From contig NW_004190397.2 in NCBI RefSeq assembly GCF_000224145.3, positions 229,033 to 293,032 of the forward strand: a DNA stretch of 64,000 nt, read 5' to 3'. Source of the stretch: Ciona intestinalis. Its lineage: Eukaryota > Chordata > Ascidiacea > Phlebobranchia > Cionidae. Below, piece by piece: positions 1 through 12,701 of the stretch. How positions within the stretch are numbered: position 1 is the first letter of the stretch; each line of letters starts with the position of its first letter. The notes beneath the pieces were generated by a model that was given only the letters and a program-made list of their open reading frames with translations, made no database searches and was not told the origin of the DNA. A program made the translations under genes and the position numbers.

Positions 1-3000
1 TAAGCAAAACAAGATTTACTTAAAATAAACTGAAAACACCCCGTTCACATAAGATGTCCCATCCCAATGTAAAACACGATTGAAAAATCGCTTTTCCCGC
101 TTATGAATCACAATCTGCCACCTCTCCTTTGTGACGTCACAGAACAGGCGACGCGGAATACTCGAGCATGATTCAGACGCGATAGTTAAAGCGTAGAACG
201 CATGGCGCGCAAAAGCTAACATAGATAAGGGAATGGGGTGAACGGAAGGTCGTATTGTAATTAATGATGGACAACAAATATTTCAAAAAACGTTAAAGGT
301 TATTTAAAAATCATTTTAACATAGTAAAAACTGCCCCAAGTTGGAAATCTACGATTTACCCGTTTTGCTAAACTTTTAATTTATAGTTTAAAATTATAAT
401 TCAGTATAAGGAAAAAACGATTAAAATTTAATTAATTTATCAAAGACTGTTAAAAATTATAACAACGCCCGTTTTGCATTGCAGTCTGTTTACGCATATT
501 TTAACAAAGCGTAAAAATGCTATTTCCGTATTCTGTTCGTTTTATTGTTATTTTTTATATACCGTACAACGAATTCCCGTCTATAAAAACAAGCGTTTCT
601 CCCTACACCATATTAGGTAAAGTAGGTACCCGTGTATGACACACTAGTCGGTTACGTCATAATGACTATTGTTTGTTGTTTCCGTTAGTCTGGATTTAAT
701 GATTAAGTTGTCTGGTATGACATCACCAATCAATAAATCAATTAAAATAGAGCAAAAATACGCGGGGAACCACCGAGCGTGAAAATACAAATAGACACGT
801 AACGATGACGTCATCATGCGGTTGACATTGATAGTGTGATGTCAACATTATAATCATTATGCTGTCAATCAGTTTTCTTCAATGTTTTTTGTAACAAATA
901 AAATTTTACTCTGCAAGACCTATAGCCCAAAAATGTTAGAAAAATGAAAGGCTAAAAAACGAGAAATTATATAACTTTCCAGACCACAATTATTCTGAAT
1001 TGTTTCAATACCACTTGTTTCTCTCATTACGCCATGACGTTCTAGTTTAATTAAAGACTTAATCATTCTCTCTTCAATGGTTTTGTTCTAAAGATCGCGT
1101 CCCTCACAAATTTCGATCTATAACAGATTGGGATTTCTTTAAGAATTCAATTAACGATTTGAGCACCATATGTCGCTACACAAACATGAATACCGTGCAT
1201 TCTGTGTAATAGCTTCAACCAAATGACCCGTAACAGTGTAGAGAATATAAATTATGATACCACGTCAATCATGTACGGGGGTAAACAGAAAGTGTATTTG
1301 CCCTCACCTAATGCTCATTTCGCAGGGCTGAGAATCAATCAAAAAGCTTGTAATAAAGATTTATAAAACGTTGCGCACGTTACAAGTTTAGATAAGAAAA
1401 CCTCACATAATTTAATATGAATGATTGTAACGTATTTATCCTCGCGTGGCGGGATACGACAGTCGTTATACCATCGGTGTTCTATTTCATATACCATCAT
1501 TAAAAAACGACTGTCGTTTTGCTGATTATTACCGTCCCTTCGTTGTTATCATGACCTTCGTTATCATAAACGCAAAGGTAAATTTATAATATATTCACAC
1601 ATGTTAAGTTTGTGTTTTAGTTCTTTTTTGGACTACTACTATCTAAATGACTGTGCATCAAGAGATGGTAATTAGCATAACATAAAAAATAGTTCACATA
1701 CTTGCGGGACCTAAGACCGAACTCCAACATTTAAAGTAATTATTTAAACTAGTTATAATTGCTGTCATAATGTAGGCAAGTATGCAAACATCAAAGCAAT
1801 GTAATAGAGTTAAAACAGTTCCAAATTGTGTATGCTTGTTGTAAACCTACAGTCATTAAGCTAAAGTGTAATCGCTCATTATGAAGTGACAGCTCTAGCT
1901 GATATAACAACAGTGAGGGGTAGGCTTGCACGCTTTTACAGTGTTTCAATGGGACTTGTACACTTATTGAACGAAAGAACATGTCAACGCTCATTTTTCA
2001 CTAAAGTAAATTCTTTTTTTTACTGAAGTAAAAAAAGAATATAAAGCGTGTTAGTATACGTAAACTCTAAACATTATTTGAAAATATCAAACATAATTCT
2101 AAATGTTAGCAAATCTGCCTTTAAATAATAGTTATATACAGGACTCAATTTGTTTAATGCTTTTCGTTACATTAACAGAACACAACAAGAAGCAGCCAAC
2201 AAAAATCGAAAAAAAAAGGATTCTATTTAAACAAAAAAGACTGGCAATGGTAATTATCAGCAAAATAGTATCTACTTGGTACACTATTATTTATACTTCA
2301 TTTTCGTTTGCTACGATTAGTAGCACCTAGAAAGTTTATGTAATATTATATTTACAATTAACCTTTTAATATGGGGTGACCTCGATACTGCATGCCCCCA
2401 CTTCTTTTACCTCTGCCTTATCTCAACCATCAACAAGTGGAATTCTTGCCCAAGACCTTGACTGTGTTCCATCACACTCCGCTATCACATATACTTGAAC
2501 TATGTGCCCGACAATTGACAACAACAAGACTTACTGAGATACCAACCACCAAGCAACGCCAATGGTTTGCAATTAATGTCAAGTTCTAATGAAATCTTAT
2601 CTGAGCACGCCCATGATAATTTGCTAACGTCTTGTAACCAAGGGGCATATTTTGTTAAAACTTAACCAGTTTTCCTTACCCCTTTCTGGCTAATATTAGT
2701 CACATAACTAAGCTAAGAGTTATTTACACTAACAAGTCTGAAGAATATGTAAAAAGACGGGAAGTAGCGGAATATGGCAGCCTTGTAACAGGGTAAAGGA
2801 CACGCATTATTTCTGCAGTACCTATTGAATGAAACGTATAAGACCATTACTCACAACAAACATATATCTCAAGTTAAAACATTAAAAAAGTACCGTATTT
2901 TTGCAAATGTAAACCAATATAAAACACATTAGACACGGCGATTAACTTTTAGGTATAACATATGTAACTCCAAACTTCATACACCCTTTTCCAACATAAC

Positions 3001-3451
3001 CACAAATGCTGTAAAAAATATGACAGTGCGTCCTTTTCAGTCGACTCATTACACACCATTAGCGCTAAAACAACAAGTATTTTGTCACTTTTAATATCTT
3101 CCTATCCCCTTGCCCATCTATCATCATTGAACTAGTTTGAACAAAACAGACTCCAGTCAGACAACCTAATCAGGACGAGTAAGACCAGGCTTGGGTCGTT
3201 AATTATAATGCATACAATGTAAACATGCGACGCTATTTCAAAGACCCATCTCTTTTGCTGTCTTCAAAGGTGAACCACACTACATTATACTTAACATATA
3301 CTTAACAACTATCAACAAGTATATGTTGTTACAGCAAGACGTTGAAAGTCAATTCCTACGGTTAGAACCGGCATGACCTCTTCTGAATAAGTTTACCAAT
3401 GCTTTACAACGGAAGAACTAAATCTACTACATTCAACGGTAGCTATATTAC
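1..3451. other. Gene-free AT-rich intergenic DNA
   Basis: I find no coding exon chain on either strand. The longest open frames are short and lack splice sites or protein-like composition. A degraded tail of the tRNA-derived SINE lies near 1430-1500 on the minus strand (ATCCTCGCGTGGC followed by GACAGTCGTTAT). CRE-type palindromes TGACGTCA occur near 133 and 806. Nothing else is supported. Confidence 0.6.
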
Positions 3452-3641
3452 AGTAAGGGTGGGGTAAGATGTGACACCTTTTAACACTATTTTCTCGTTC
3501 TATTTAGTAGTAAACAAAGAACATTCAAAGAAATATTTAACCGTATCCTCACGACTCCCATAGACGGTTGTTAATTGTTTAAAACAGGATCAGAATTTTT
3601 GGATATTCTTTGCTAAAGGTGTCCCATCCCCCCACCCTACT
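3452..3641 (+). mobile_element. G-MITE copy
   Basis: This is a nearly full copy of the dominant short inverted-repeat element of the window, called G-MITE here. It starts AGTAAGGGTGGGGTAAGATG and ends GGTGTCCCATCC..CACCCTACT, so the ends are inverted repeats of each other. It is about 190 bp, has no coding capacity, and is flanked by TA-rich sequence, as expected for TA-target (Tc1/mariner-like) MITEs. Confidence 0.8.
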
Positions 3642-6600
3642 ATAAATTAAGTATATATCAACTTTGGTCTAAATTCTAAACTCCCCGCTGGCCGTGGTAA
3701 GCCTCATTCATATAAAGTAGAATAGAACTTTTTATATTATATTTTTATGTAACAGGTTTCCGATATATGTTTATTTTACGTACATGGCGTTTACGTTAAT
3801 ATAATTCAAATTTTCCTAAAGGTAGCTTTGCGGGTATACCTCATCGTATGAATTTAAATTGAGACGTGTTCAGGACCACTCCGTAACCTGTACAACAGCA
3901 TCTCGTGTAAATTGTCAAATTTAAGTCCAAAGCCTGGATTACTGAACAAATATTTTAGCTTCATTTTAAAGCTCAATGCCACGATACCTAATCGTTAAAC
4001 GAGCGAAATATCTTTATCTAACTACACAAGCTTTCGATCGAAACTAGGTTAAACCTAAAACCTATGCGTTAATACGACAACTGGGAAAGATTACATGCAT
4101 TATTTTAGCGGAGTGTTAATCCACATTACGGCGACACGTCAGTCTTTTGGTCGGTTTATGTCGAAACAGCTTCGCTATTAATCGCTGTTTAAATTTAACC
4201 GAGTTTAAACCGTGTCACCCCATATCAACGAAAACGTAAACAAAGCCCGACCGCTGTCCTATATTACATTGTACAGATTAGAGCAGCGAAGTATTGGGTA
4301 ATTTTAGTGTGTTGCTGACAATTTTAAAACATCTGGATTATATAAACCAGATTTAAAACTCAAAATGGGCATCTGATGTTGCGAAAATTACTTTTCAAAT
4401 TGGTAAACATTGAATACTGGCTTCAAATCTGGAACAGGCGAGATCACCATGGTTCTGGGTTCGAATCCTAGGCCGGGGTGAAGAACAATAGATTCTTTCT
4501 GTGTTTAAATATTATACAGAGCTTATTTTAAACGCACATTAAGTAAACGTTACGTAACCTAAGCTTGGTATGTCCTACATGACATAAGATTCAAATTCCA
4601 CCCGTCGAAGTATATACATATCCTAAGTGTTTTCTTTAACAAATTCACTAAATGTGATGCGCCTGATAACGTGCGTTTTAAAAATAACTCAGATTCCAGA
4701 CCACTTATGACAATACCTGACGCTAAAACGCGATCTAGGCGATTTGTCATAAAACCACGCATTGTGCGCGACATGCAACTTAAATCGCTGGATTAACAGA
4801 ACAAGTAAAACGTTTGCTGCTTCTTAAAACTGGATCTTATCTATCGTGTCAACTTTTCGCTAGATGGTGCTCGGCGCCACATCACAATGCCCTCTGTGAC
4901 GTCATACGGTGATCATTCTGTCTAGCTGTCACCTCGTAAGGGTTGGTTATTCTACCAGTTCTATATTTGCATACGTAACAAAGGACCATTATGACGCTTT
5001 GAAATCATAGAAATCATATGAAGATAATCACGAAGATAATTTCAGTTGAAAATGATCGATTTTACCGCTTGGCGCCGCTCTTATCGCCGGAAATTAAATC
5101 GTTTTTCTCTCCACTGTGACTGCTAACTTCGTCATAATGGACATCTTAATGACGTCACAACATCGATTCTTGTCATTTCCCATGGGGTGGTTAATGCTTT
5201 GAAATAAAATCAATGCAAACTCGACCGTTGAGATCTGCGATGCATATTAAACATACTAATTGACTATCAAACGAAGTTTTCACTGTGTAAACAATGACAA
5301 TTAATACCTATTTAAAAACACATGATAAACGCCTGTGGTATGTCATTGTACTTAAAGTTAAGCCGTCTCGTGCACATCGATCTTCTTATAATACAAATTT
5401 TCATATCTTTAAAACTGGCTTCCGTATTCTCGGGTCTTGCTTTTACGCCCACTTTCTTTATATTACATAATGTTTTAATACAATGCCTATAACGATAACT
5501 GGTCCGTTTCGATACAAACATATAAGCTCCTATGTAGTATGTACCATACCGTTTTAATCCCAAACGTTTCCTTTTAAATACTAAATCCATCTTGTGTGCT
5601 CAGAAGTCTAAGAACTCTTTTAGAAAAAAACGCTAACAAAAAGTCCAAAAAAACTACTACATAACTCACTGTGAGTTTATTATATCGAATGTTCGGTTTA
5701 GCAACACACTTTATTTCAAATTGTTCCTAAATTAGTTTTTACCCGTATAGAAGGTTATAACTTTACCCATTGTCGTTTTGTTGCCAATTCCCTCTTTATT
5801 GTCCTAATTAACGCTATCATTAACTAGAAGATGTATATTATAGGAGGGTGGGGTAAGATGGGATACCTTTCATTCTATTGTCTCATCCCATGTGGTAGTA
5901 AACAAAGAACATCCAAAGAAATATAAAACCGTATCCTCGCGACTCCCTTAGACTATTGTTAATTGTTTAAAAGACGATCCGGATATTTGAATATTCTGTG
6001 CTAAAGGTCTCCCATCTTTTCCCATCCCACAATATATATACATACGACATTTTATATGTTATGCGATATATTTTCTATGTTTTACGACCAAGTGAACACA
6101 CAACATATTAATCATATGACGGTACTTGACACTGTCGTTATTTGAAGTTGATACATCAACGAGTGGTTTAGGTTTTGAAGCCTGAAGGGTTAGAGTTCAA
6201 CCCCAGTCTCAGGTGGTCGTATTATTTCATATACACACATTTATGCGCCTTCATTCAAATATATGTATATATACATAGTCGTGGCTATGAGGGCTAAAAT
6301 GAAAACATTTTCTTTGGTTATAGGCAGAATGTTTTAATACAAACAAGTTTTCTTTTAGACAAAACAGACAACATTAAATGCTACCCCACACGAACGGATT
6401 TTATCTTCAAATATGCTCTAAGAGACACGTATTTACATGTCCCTAAACCCGTGGTCAGCGATTAAATACAACTAATCGCATTAACGTTTTAAAATCGTTG
6501 TTTTTGATGCATTCTGCGCGTGTCCGTGACCACACATATTAGATCAGCGGTTATCACACGCGTTAATATCATTCCGCATTTATCCCGATATTATACATCA

Positions 6601-8415
6601 ACACGGCATAGAATAAAGTTTCAAGGCAGCGTTAATCTGTCCCCACAATTCGCCCAGCCATTGTATCAAACCTAACCCAAGAGAATATCAAAGAAGACCA
6701 TACCTTTAACGTTCTAGTGTCACGTTCTGTAAACACAGTCGTTCTCAATTCATTTCTTACCTGACGATGGATTCCCACAGGCCAGCGACCGTGATAGCGT
6801 TCTATCGCACCTATAGCATGTTTTGATACACCGTATGTTGACTTTTTCTGTCATTTATGTTTCATCGAATGTCATAGCGTGCGTAGTATTTCGTATATTG
6901 GTTATCATACGCATAAAGCTATGACCGAATCTGTTACTTCCAAGTTTTAATCAACTTTAAATCCTACAAAGACATTAGACATTTTTACTAAGTAGTTACA
7001 CTCTAAAAATAAGAGAGAATTAATTGATATAACACGAAAAATCCTGAGTACAGCAACGCTGCGAAAATAGTCTAAATTTTAAGGCGCTTTAAAGTTATAT
7101 TTTAATAAATGTAACGCTTTGATTTGTAGCGCTTTTTTATGAAAACTGTCATTTAGCATTATTTTACTTCCTTTCGTTTTTGTTTAACCAAAAATATGAA
7201 ATAAATTTCGCGAAATGCAATTCTGCACTGTTTGTTCAATTAAAGTAAGATACGGTCCCTGTTTCCATTCTATTTTATCGTTTCAATTTGGTATTAAACA
7301 AAGAATATTTACAGAATTACATAACCGTATCCTCACTCCTTTAAAAATCGTTGTTAATTCTTAAAAACATGATGATTAGAAACTAAGATATAGTAAGTGC
7401 TAACGAGACCCATTTTACCCAGCAGTAATTAGTTTAAAACTGCAGAATCTTTTCACAAATGTTCACCATTGTCGAAGTGAAGTGTTTCGGTAAACATGGG
7501 CCTCTGTGCACTTGTGTCCGATTCCCTGCACACCATTAATCTACCTTGCCTGGTATTTTCAGTCCGTGATGTATCTCGGGTTTTCTGGCAGGCCAACTTG
7601 ATTGATGACTGCATTGCACACACTATTGCATTCACACGGAGCCCCTTAACCCCATTTTCTTTGTGCAAAATAGATTAGTTTCCAAACGAAAACAAAATTA
7701 CACTCCTGAAGCTAGAAATTAGAAGGTTTTTGCCAAATTTTAAGAAATTCAATTGATTACAACTCAATAAAAGTATAAGCTGTAGTGTTGCGTATTTTCT
7801 TTTGTCTTTATCCTTTAATCACAGAATATTTTATATTTTTATAGAAATACATACCATAATAATATGCAAAAATAAGTCAAAGTGTGTGCCACTTACGTTT
7901 GTATTAAAACATGTATTAAAAAGACCATTTTTTGATAAAATTCGTTTCACACAGCCCTTATAAAATTGCAAAGCAACCTCGAGAAATAAACACCTGTTCT
8001 AAAATTCTTGGCTGTTTTTGTCACGAAAGCGAATGAAACCTTCAGTTTGTAGGTGGTCTTACTTTTACTATGGTTGCTGCTAAAGTAAATAAACCTACGC
8101 AAGCCGGGTTCATCTTAGTTAGATTGTGATAGCATGGCCCAGAAATGACCTATCTAAAATGCCTAATTTGGCAGATGAAAAATGTAACGAAACTTTGAAT
8201 ACGAGTCTGTTTAAAATAATCCTGCCAATATTCTTTAATCTTGCGTGTAAAAACTGTTGCAAGCTGCGTTTTTAAACAGACTAACCTACTGCTATGCACT
8301 TCTAAGAGAATATAAAGTTATTCGAATATTTAGTTAAGAAAGCCACTGCACCAAGCCTTGAACCTATAACCTTCAAGCTTACGAACTATAGTTTTCAAAA
8401 CTTCAGTTCAACTAC
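3642..8415. other. Gene-free intergenic DNA with scattered repeats
   Basis: No gene is supported here. Two short stretches look like tRNA-derived heads. Around 4437-4475 there is a perfect B-box-like GGTTCGAATCC. Around 6150-6225 a GAGTTCAACCC follows an A-box-like region. A G-MITE lies at 5842-6031 and a degraded G-MITE at about 7255-7425. CRE palindromes TGACGTCA occur near 4898 and 5151. The minus-strand frame at 5312-5590 has no recognisable domain and was not called. Confidence 0.55.
5842..6031 (+). mobile_element. G-MITE copy
   Basis: The ends AGGAGGGTGGGGTAAGATGG and CCCATC..CCCATCCCAC bracket the usual internal motif (AGTAAACAAAGAACAT, then TTGTTAATTGTTTAAAA). The copy is full length but somewhat diverged. 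Confidence 0.75.
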
Positions 8416-8577
8416 AGTAGGGTGGGGGGAGACGCTACACCTTTAGCACATAATATCCAAATATTCTGATCGTGTTTTGTATATAGGAGTCGTGAGGTTA
8501 CGGTTTATAATTCTTTGTTTACTACAAAATGGGACAGGAATAGATAAAAAAAAGTGTCCTATCTTTCCCATCCTACT
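8416..8577 (-). mobile_element. G-MITE copy, reverse orientation, internally deleted
   Basis: It begins AGTAGGGTGGGGGGAGACG and ends ATCTTTCCCATCCTACT. The internal part runs in the reverse sense (CTTTAGCACATAATATCC first, TTTGTTTACTAC later). It is about 30 bp shorter than the typical copy. Confidence 0.75.
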
Positions 8578-8904
8578 ATACATAATGTAAGTTTAACATG
8601 GCCTACTAAATATATTAGTAAGCCAAAAGTTAAATAAATATACACATAACTTACGGTGCTCAGTGCACCGTCTAGCGGTAAGTTTAAGACGGTTATTAGT
8701 TCAAATATGTTCTTGCGGAAGTTGGTCATGTGATAACTTAACCGTGCGCGTTGGTGACTGGCATACAGCGGTCACGTATGTAACTATACACTGTGTATGT
8801 ATATGCACTTTTTGGTAATGGCCCAGTCCTGGCATAAATCCTTAGACCTATGGCGTGCCGCGCTGCGGAACCTCACCCACATAGAATAGAACTGATTAGA
8901 ATAT

Positions 8905-9205
8905 GTGCAATTTGTTTATCTTCGCGTAGCGGAGTCAAAACAGTTTTTTTACATGTGTTTTGTTTCATACACCTTGTGTGGGTGCTTATGATTTACGATA
9001 GTTTTAACTTTATGGGTCTTTTATTCATTTATTCTGTCATGTGGATAGTAATTAACAACCCGTAAGGGCCACTGGGTTGGAGAAATTGTTATTGCATGGC
9101 TTACCCATGGAGACATATACCCCATATAGTGGTGTCAGCTTCGAGCCCGTATTCTCTTTTTTAGGGGTAAGCGCTTCAAACCACTACATGGCGATCTGAA
9201 ACACC
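8905..9205 (-). mobile_element. tRNA-derived SINE, degraded, minus strand
   Basis: The SINE tail (TATCTTCGCGTAGCGGAG, then TGTTTTGTTTCATACACCTT) is followed by the body (CCACTGGGTTGGAG). A B-box remnant TTCGAGCCCG lies near 9150. The copy is old and gapped. Confidence 0.6.
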
Positions 9206-9675
9206 AAATATTGTCTACGAATTAAAAGTTAAGAAGTAAGCAGAATTGAATAAGTTACAATCGATCACAAAATACGTGCTTTCCCATTGCGTGTCATTCT
9301 GTGACGTATTACTACGTCACTCGATACTGCGTCAAAAACTCAATTTTATGCTATTTTCAGTTTTTCTAACAGTTTCGGGTTAAAATCCTTTTCACTGTGT
9401 ATTCCCGCAACCTAATTGTGACGTCATAAACGAATTGATTTGAAACAATCAACCGGAAACTATCGAACTGATGACGTAATAGTCGAGTCGCGCCTGTCAA
9501 TTAATAAACACCAGCGTCAGATTTGGATTCAATTGCTTTGTTTTGTTTAACAATCATTGTAGCTAGTTAATGTGTATGCAGAAGCCATGAACATTGATTA
9601 ACTGTCGCTGTAGCAGGCTTAATGTAGATTATTAATAAGAATAATAAATTAGGCAAGTTTTATTCGAAGTTATAT

Positions 9676-9859
9676 AGTAGGGTGGGGGAAGATGGGACAC
9701 ATTCAGCACAGATTATCTAAATATCCTGATCGCGTTTTATACAATTAACAACGGTCTATGGGAGCTGTGAGGATACGATTTTATAATTCTTTGAATGTTC
9801 TTTGTTTACCACCATGAGAAAATAGAATGAAAAGGTGTCCCATCTTCTCCCACCCTACT
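9676..9859 (-). mobile_element. G-MITE copy, reverse orientation
   Basis: This is a clean copy with ends AGTAGGGTGGGGGAAGATGG and CATCTTCTCCCACCCTACT. It is flanked by TATAT on the left and GTATA on the right, consistent with TA target preference. Confidence 0.85.
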
Positions 9860-11602
9860 GTATATGCTAAGTATTTTAAGTCCAGGTACGCGTTTGCAGA
9901 ATTTTAATCAGTCCGTCTAGATTGTGACAATAGACATTATTTTAATTAAAACTAATTCTCAAAATTTATATAAATATTTAATTATCTGGTGTTAAAATTT
10001 TCTTTATTAAAAACTAAAATTTCATTCGGCTTGTCACCGCAAATTTTCACATTTACGAATTTAAATCGATCTTTATTTGGTATTTAATCGATTTGTGGTG
10101 CTATAAAAGTGTCCTAATCCGGAAACTTGTGTACATAGACAACTTTTTTGTGTAGCAATTGGTGGTCAAAACTTTGGTAATCGTAAAAAAACTTAAAAGC
10201 TCTTAAATCTTATCAAATTTTTAAAAAAATTTGATTTAGTACATTGTTTGTTATTTAGCATAATGATCGGTAGATTGTTCGTCTTTTATCCAACGTTAAG
10301 CTACTGCCATTGGAAACATTAAGTACATTTAGCATATAGTAAGTAATGAAGGTTAATCAATTTTGATTCGATTAGCTGTGCCGTGCGGCGCTCAGGTACT
10401 TTTGAAAGTTGTATGTTTAGCTTTCACAAAATGCTTAGTTTAGGAAGCTTAGAAAGCGTAAAGTGAGTATAGTACTGTATGAATGTGAATGAATGAATGT
10501 ATGAAAAAGTAAAGCTGTAAAGTAAGATTCGAAACCGATATATATTTCGGTGAATATTCTTTGTTTACTACCAACTGGGTAAAAAAAGGAATCAAAACAT
10601 ATGTCCCATATTGCCCCACTTTACTGTATGATTGCTTAAAACAGTGATTAGGTATTTTTAATGTACAATTGCAGATACTGTTAACTTTTTGTTAGTTTGG
10701 TCATTAATATCCTATGGGTGGGAACTTGAGTGACTTAAAAATTGTTGCCGCTATCATGCCCACAGTCGAGTTGCTAAAACTACTACAGTACCAGTCTGTG
10801 AGTTGCTACTTTGCGTAAACACTGTATGTTGGGTTTAGTTATTTACATAACTGTGTGCATGTTATTATATACAGTTACTAGTACAGTGTATTGGAAATTG
10901 TTCATTCTTGATAAAGATTTCTACGTGCATGTTATACTAGAGATAAGGGAGTTTTTATCTTGCTGTATGGAACAGTATTAATAGTGTTGGGGGCTCTAAA
11001 CGGTCTGCTCTCTATGTGCATACTCTTAACTCCTGTACTTCAGCTTAACGTAATGATTTTATGGTGAACTGGAACCCAGCTTAACAAATAATTGACTTAT
11101 TTGTTGAAAAACACAATGATAAATAAACCAGACACATGTTTACATATTATGCATTCAGGAAAAGCAAAACTCAAGCCTTTTATAAAACACACATACGTGG
11201 CAAAAACATGCACAAGACAAAATATGTTTCTTTAGCCGTGAAACAATTGTGCTGTGCGCATGACTAACAGTACAATAAGGCATGCACAGGCGTTTCCTGA
11301 ATTACATGTGAAGGGAAATTGTGATAGGGTTTATCAAATGAAACACACGCACAATGATTTGAATAAGTAACTATAAAGAATGTAACACATGTTTTTAATC
11401 TATTTTCACGTTCCATTTTGTGGTAAACAAAGAAAACATAATTAAGTAACCGATTCTCAAAGCTCTAAAAACCGTTGTTAAAAAGTACGAACAAAAATTG
11501 AATTACGTATCCCATTTATTACTTTACAGAATTGTATATTGCTAAGAATATAGCAGCTGAATATATCGCCTTTTGGTTAGTGGTTCTGATTTCTAGTACT
11601 AG

Positions 11603-11793
11603 AGTACTGTGGGGGAAGATGGAACAACTTTAGCACATAATATCCAAATATTCTGATCGTGTTTTAAACAGTTAACAATGGCCTATGGGAGTCGTGAGGC
11701 TACGGTTTTGTAATTCTTTGAATGTTCTTTGTTTACTACCAAATGGGACGAAAAAATAGAGTTAAAAAATGCCCCATCTTTCCCCATCCTACT
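11603..11793 (-). mobile_element. G-MITE copy, AGTACTGTGGGG end variant
   Basis: The left end reads AGTACTGTGGGGGAAGATGG instead of AGTAGGGTGGGGG. The right end is CCCCATCTTTCCCCATCCTACT. The same variant end recurs elsewhere in the window (for example 51854 and the right ends near 28033, 43111, 51112 and 56086), so it marks a subfamily. Confidence 0.8.
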
Positions 11794-12701
11794 GTATATG
11801 GATTCTACGTGACGTCTTACCAGTGACCTTGTCTTAAAATATAACGTATTTTGGTTTCGCTAACCGCTGAACCACACACGTAGTAGGGCAACACAGACGC
11901 CCATTCAAGTCGCATCACGCAGTTTTCCCAGGCGTATTTCGATCATCAATGCGGTACAACAACTTCCGTTCGAACAGCTGGTGTCCCACGCGGTGTAGTA
12001 TATATTGTAGCCTACAGTACAGAGTGTTTGGTGGTCTGTTTCAGTAACAGAAAGTTAGGATCTGTTTCTGTGAGTATAAGTGTGAATGAAAAAATGTACC
12101 TTATTTATTCATGGTGGCAACGATAGTCATTTTAAAAACTGTGAATACATGAATAAATGAGTTTAACATATTTATCCTTACATGGCAAGGCAATGACAGT
12201 TGTTTAACACGGGTGTTTTGTTTCATACACCTTGTACTCGCTTTCGAGTTACTACCTATGTAACCTTGCGAGTGATTGAGTAAAATGACTCCTTTTTGTT
12301 TGTTCTTTTATAGAGACGGCACATTTCATAGAATACTTTGTCGTATATACGCACAGTTATATATATTCTGTCTGAGCATCGAAAATTGAATTTAAATACG
12401 TATGAAAAAGTAGTCCTGTACTCTTATCTATGCACGTCACACGATGGCCTCTAAAGTTGTAAGAAAAAGCGAGGAAGTGTGTTGTAAAAAGTAGACGGAC
12501 CAATTACGTACAAGCAGTTTCAATCATTCGCTGGGTCGAAGTGTGCAAGTATTTCGGTGTTCAGAGCCTCAGAGGAGAAAAGGTCTTTAATGTGCTCGTT
12601 TTAGGGGACAGAAAACCACTGGCTTACGTGACAACGTAGCGTAAGTAAAGTTAAAGGGAAAACGAACTGCAATTATTGCTTGGCGCTTTGTCGTATAAGC
12701 G

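Larger units (their letters stand above)
8578..12701. other. Intergenic DNA upstream of the 12.7-kb gene
   Basis: No gene is supported. The region holds G-MITEs at 9676-9859 and 11603-11793, fragments at about 10534-10626 and 11370-11530, a SINE tail at about 12165-12265, and a short dispersed motif (GGCCTAAATCCCAG type) at about 8815-8895. CRE palindromes occur near 9419. The last few hundred bases probably contain the promoter of the next gene, but I see no clear TATA box. Confidence 0.5.

Noticed and set aside
16-222. 68-codon minus-strand frame near the left edge
   Set aside because: Composition is not protein-like enough, and there is no neighbouring exon in phase; could be reconsidered with sequence to the left.
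5312-5590. 92-codon minus-strand frame
   Set aside because: No domain, no splice partners, no signal peptide; expected by chance in this length of DNA.
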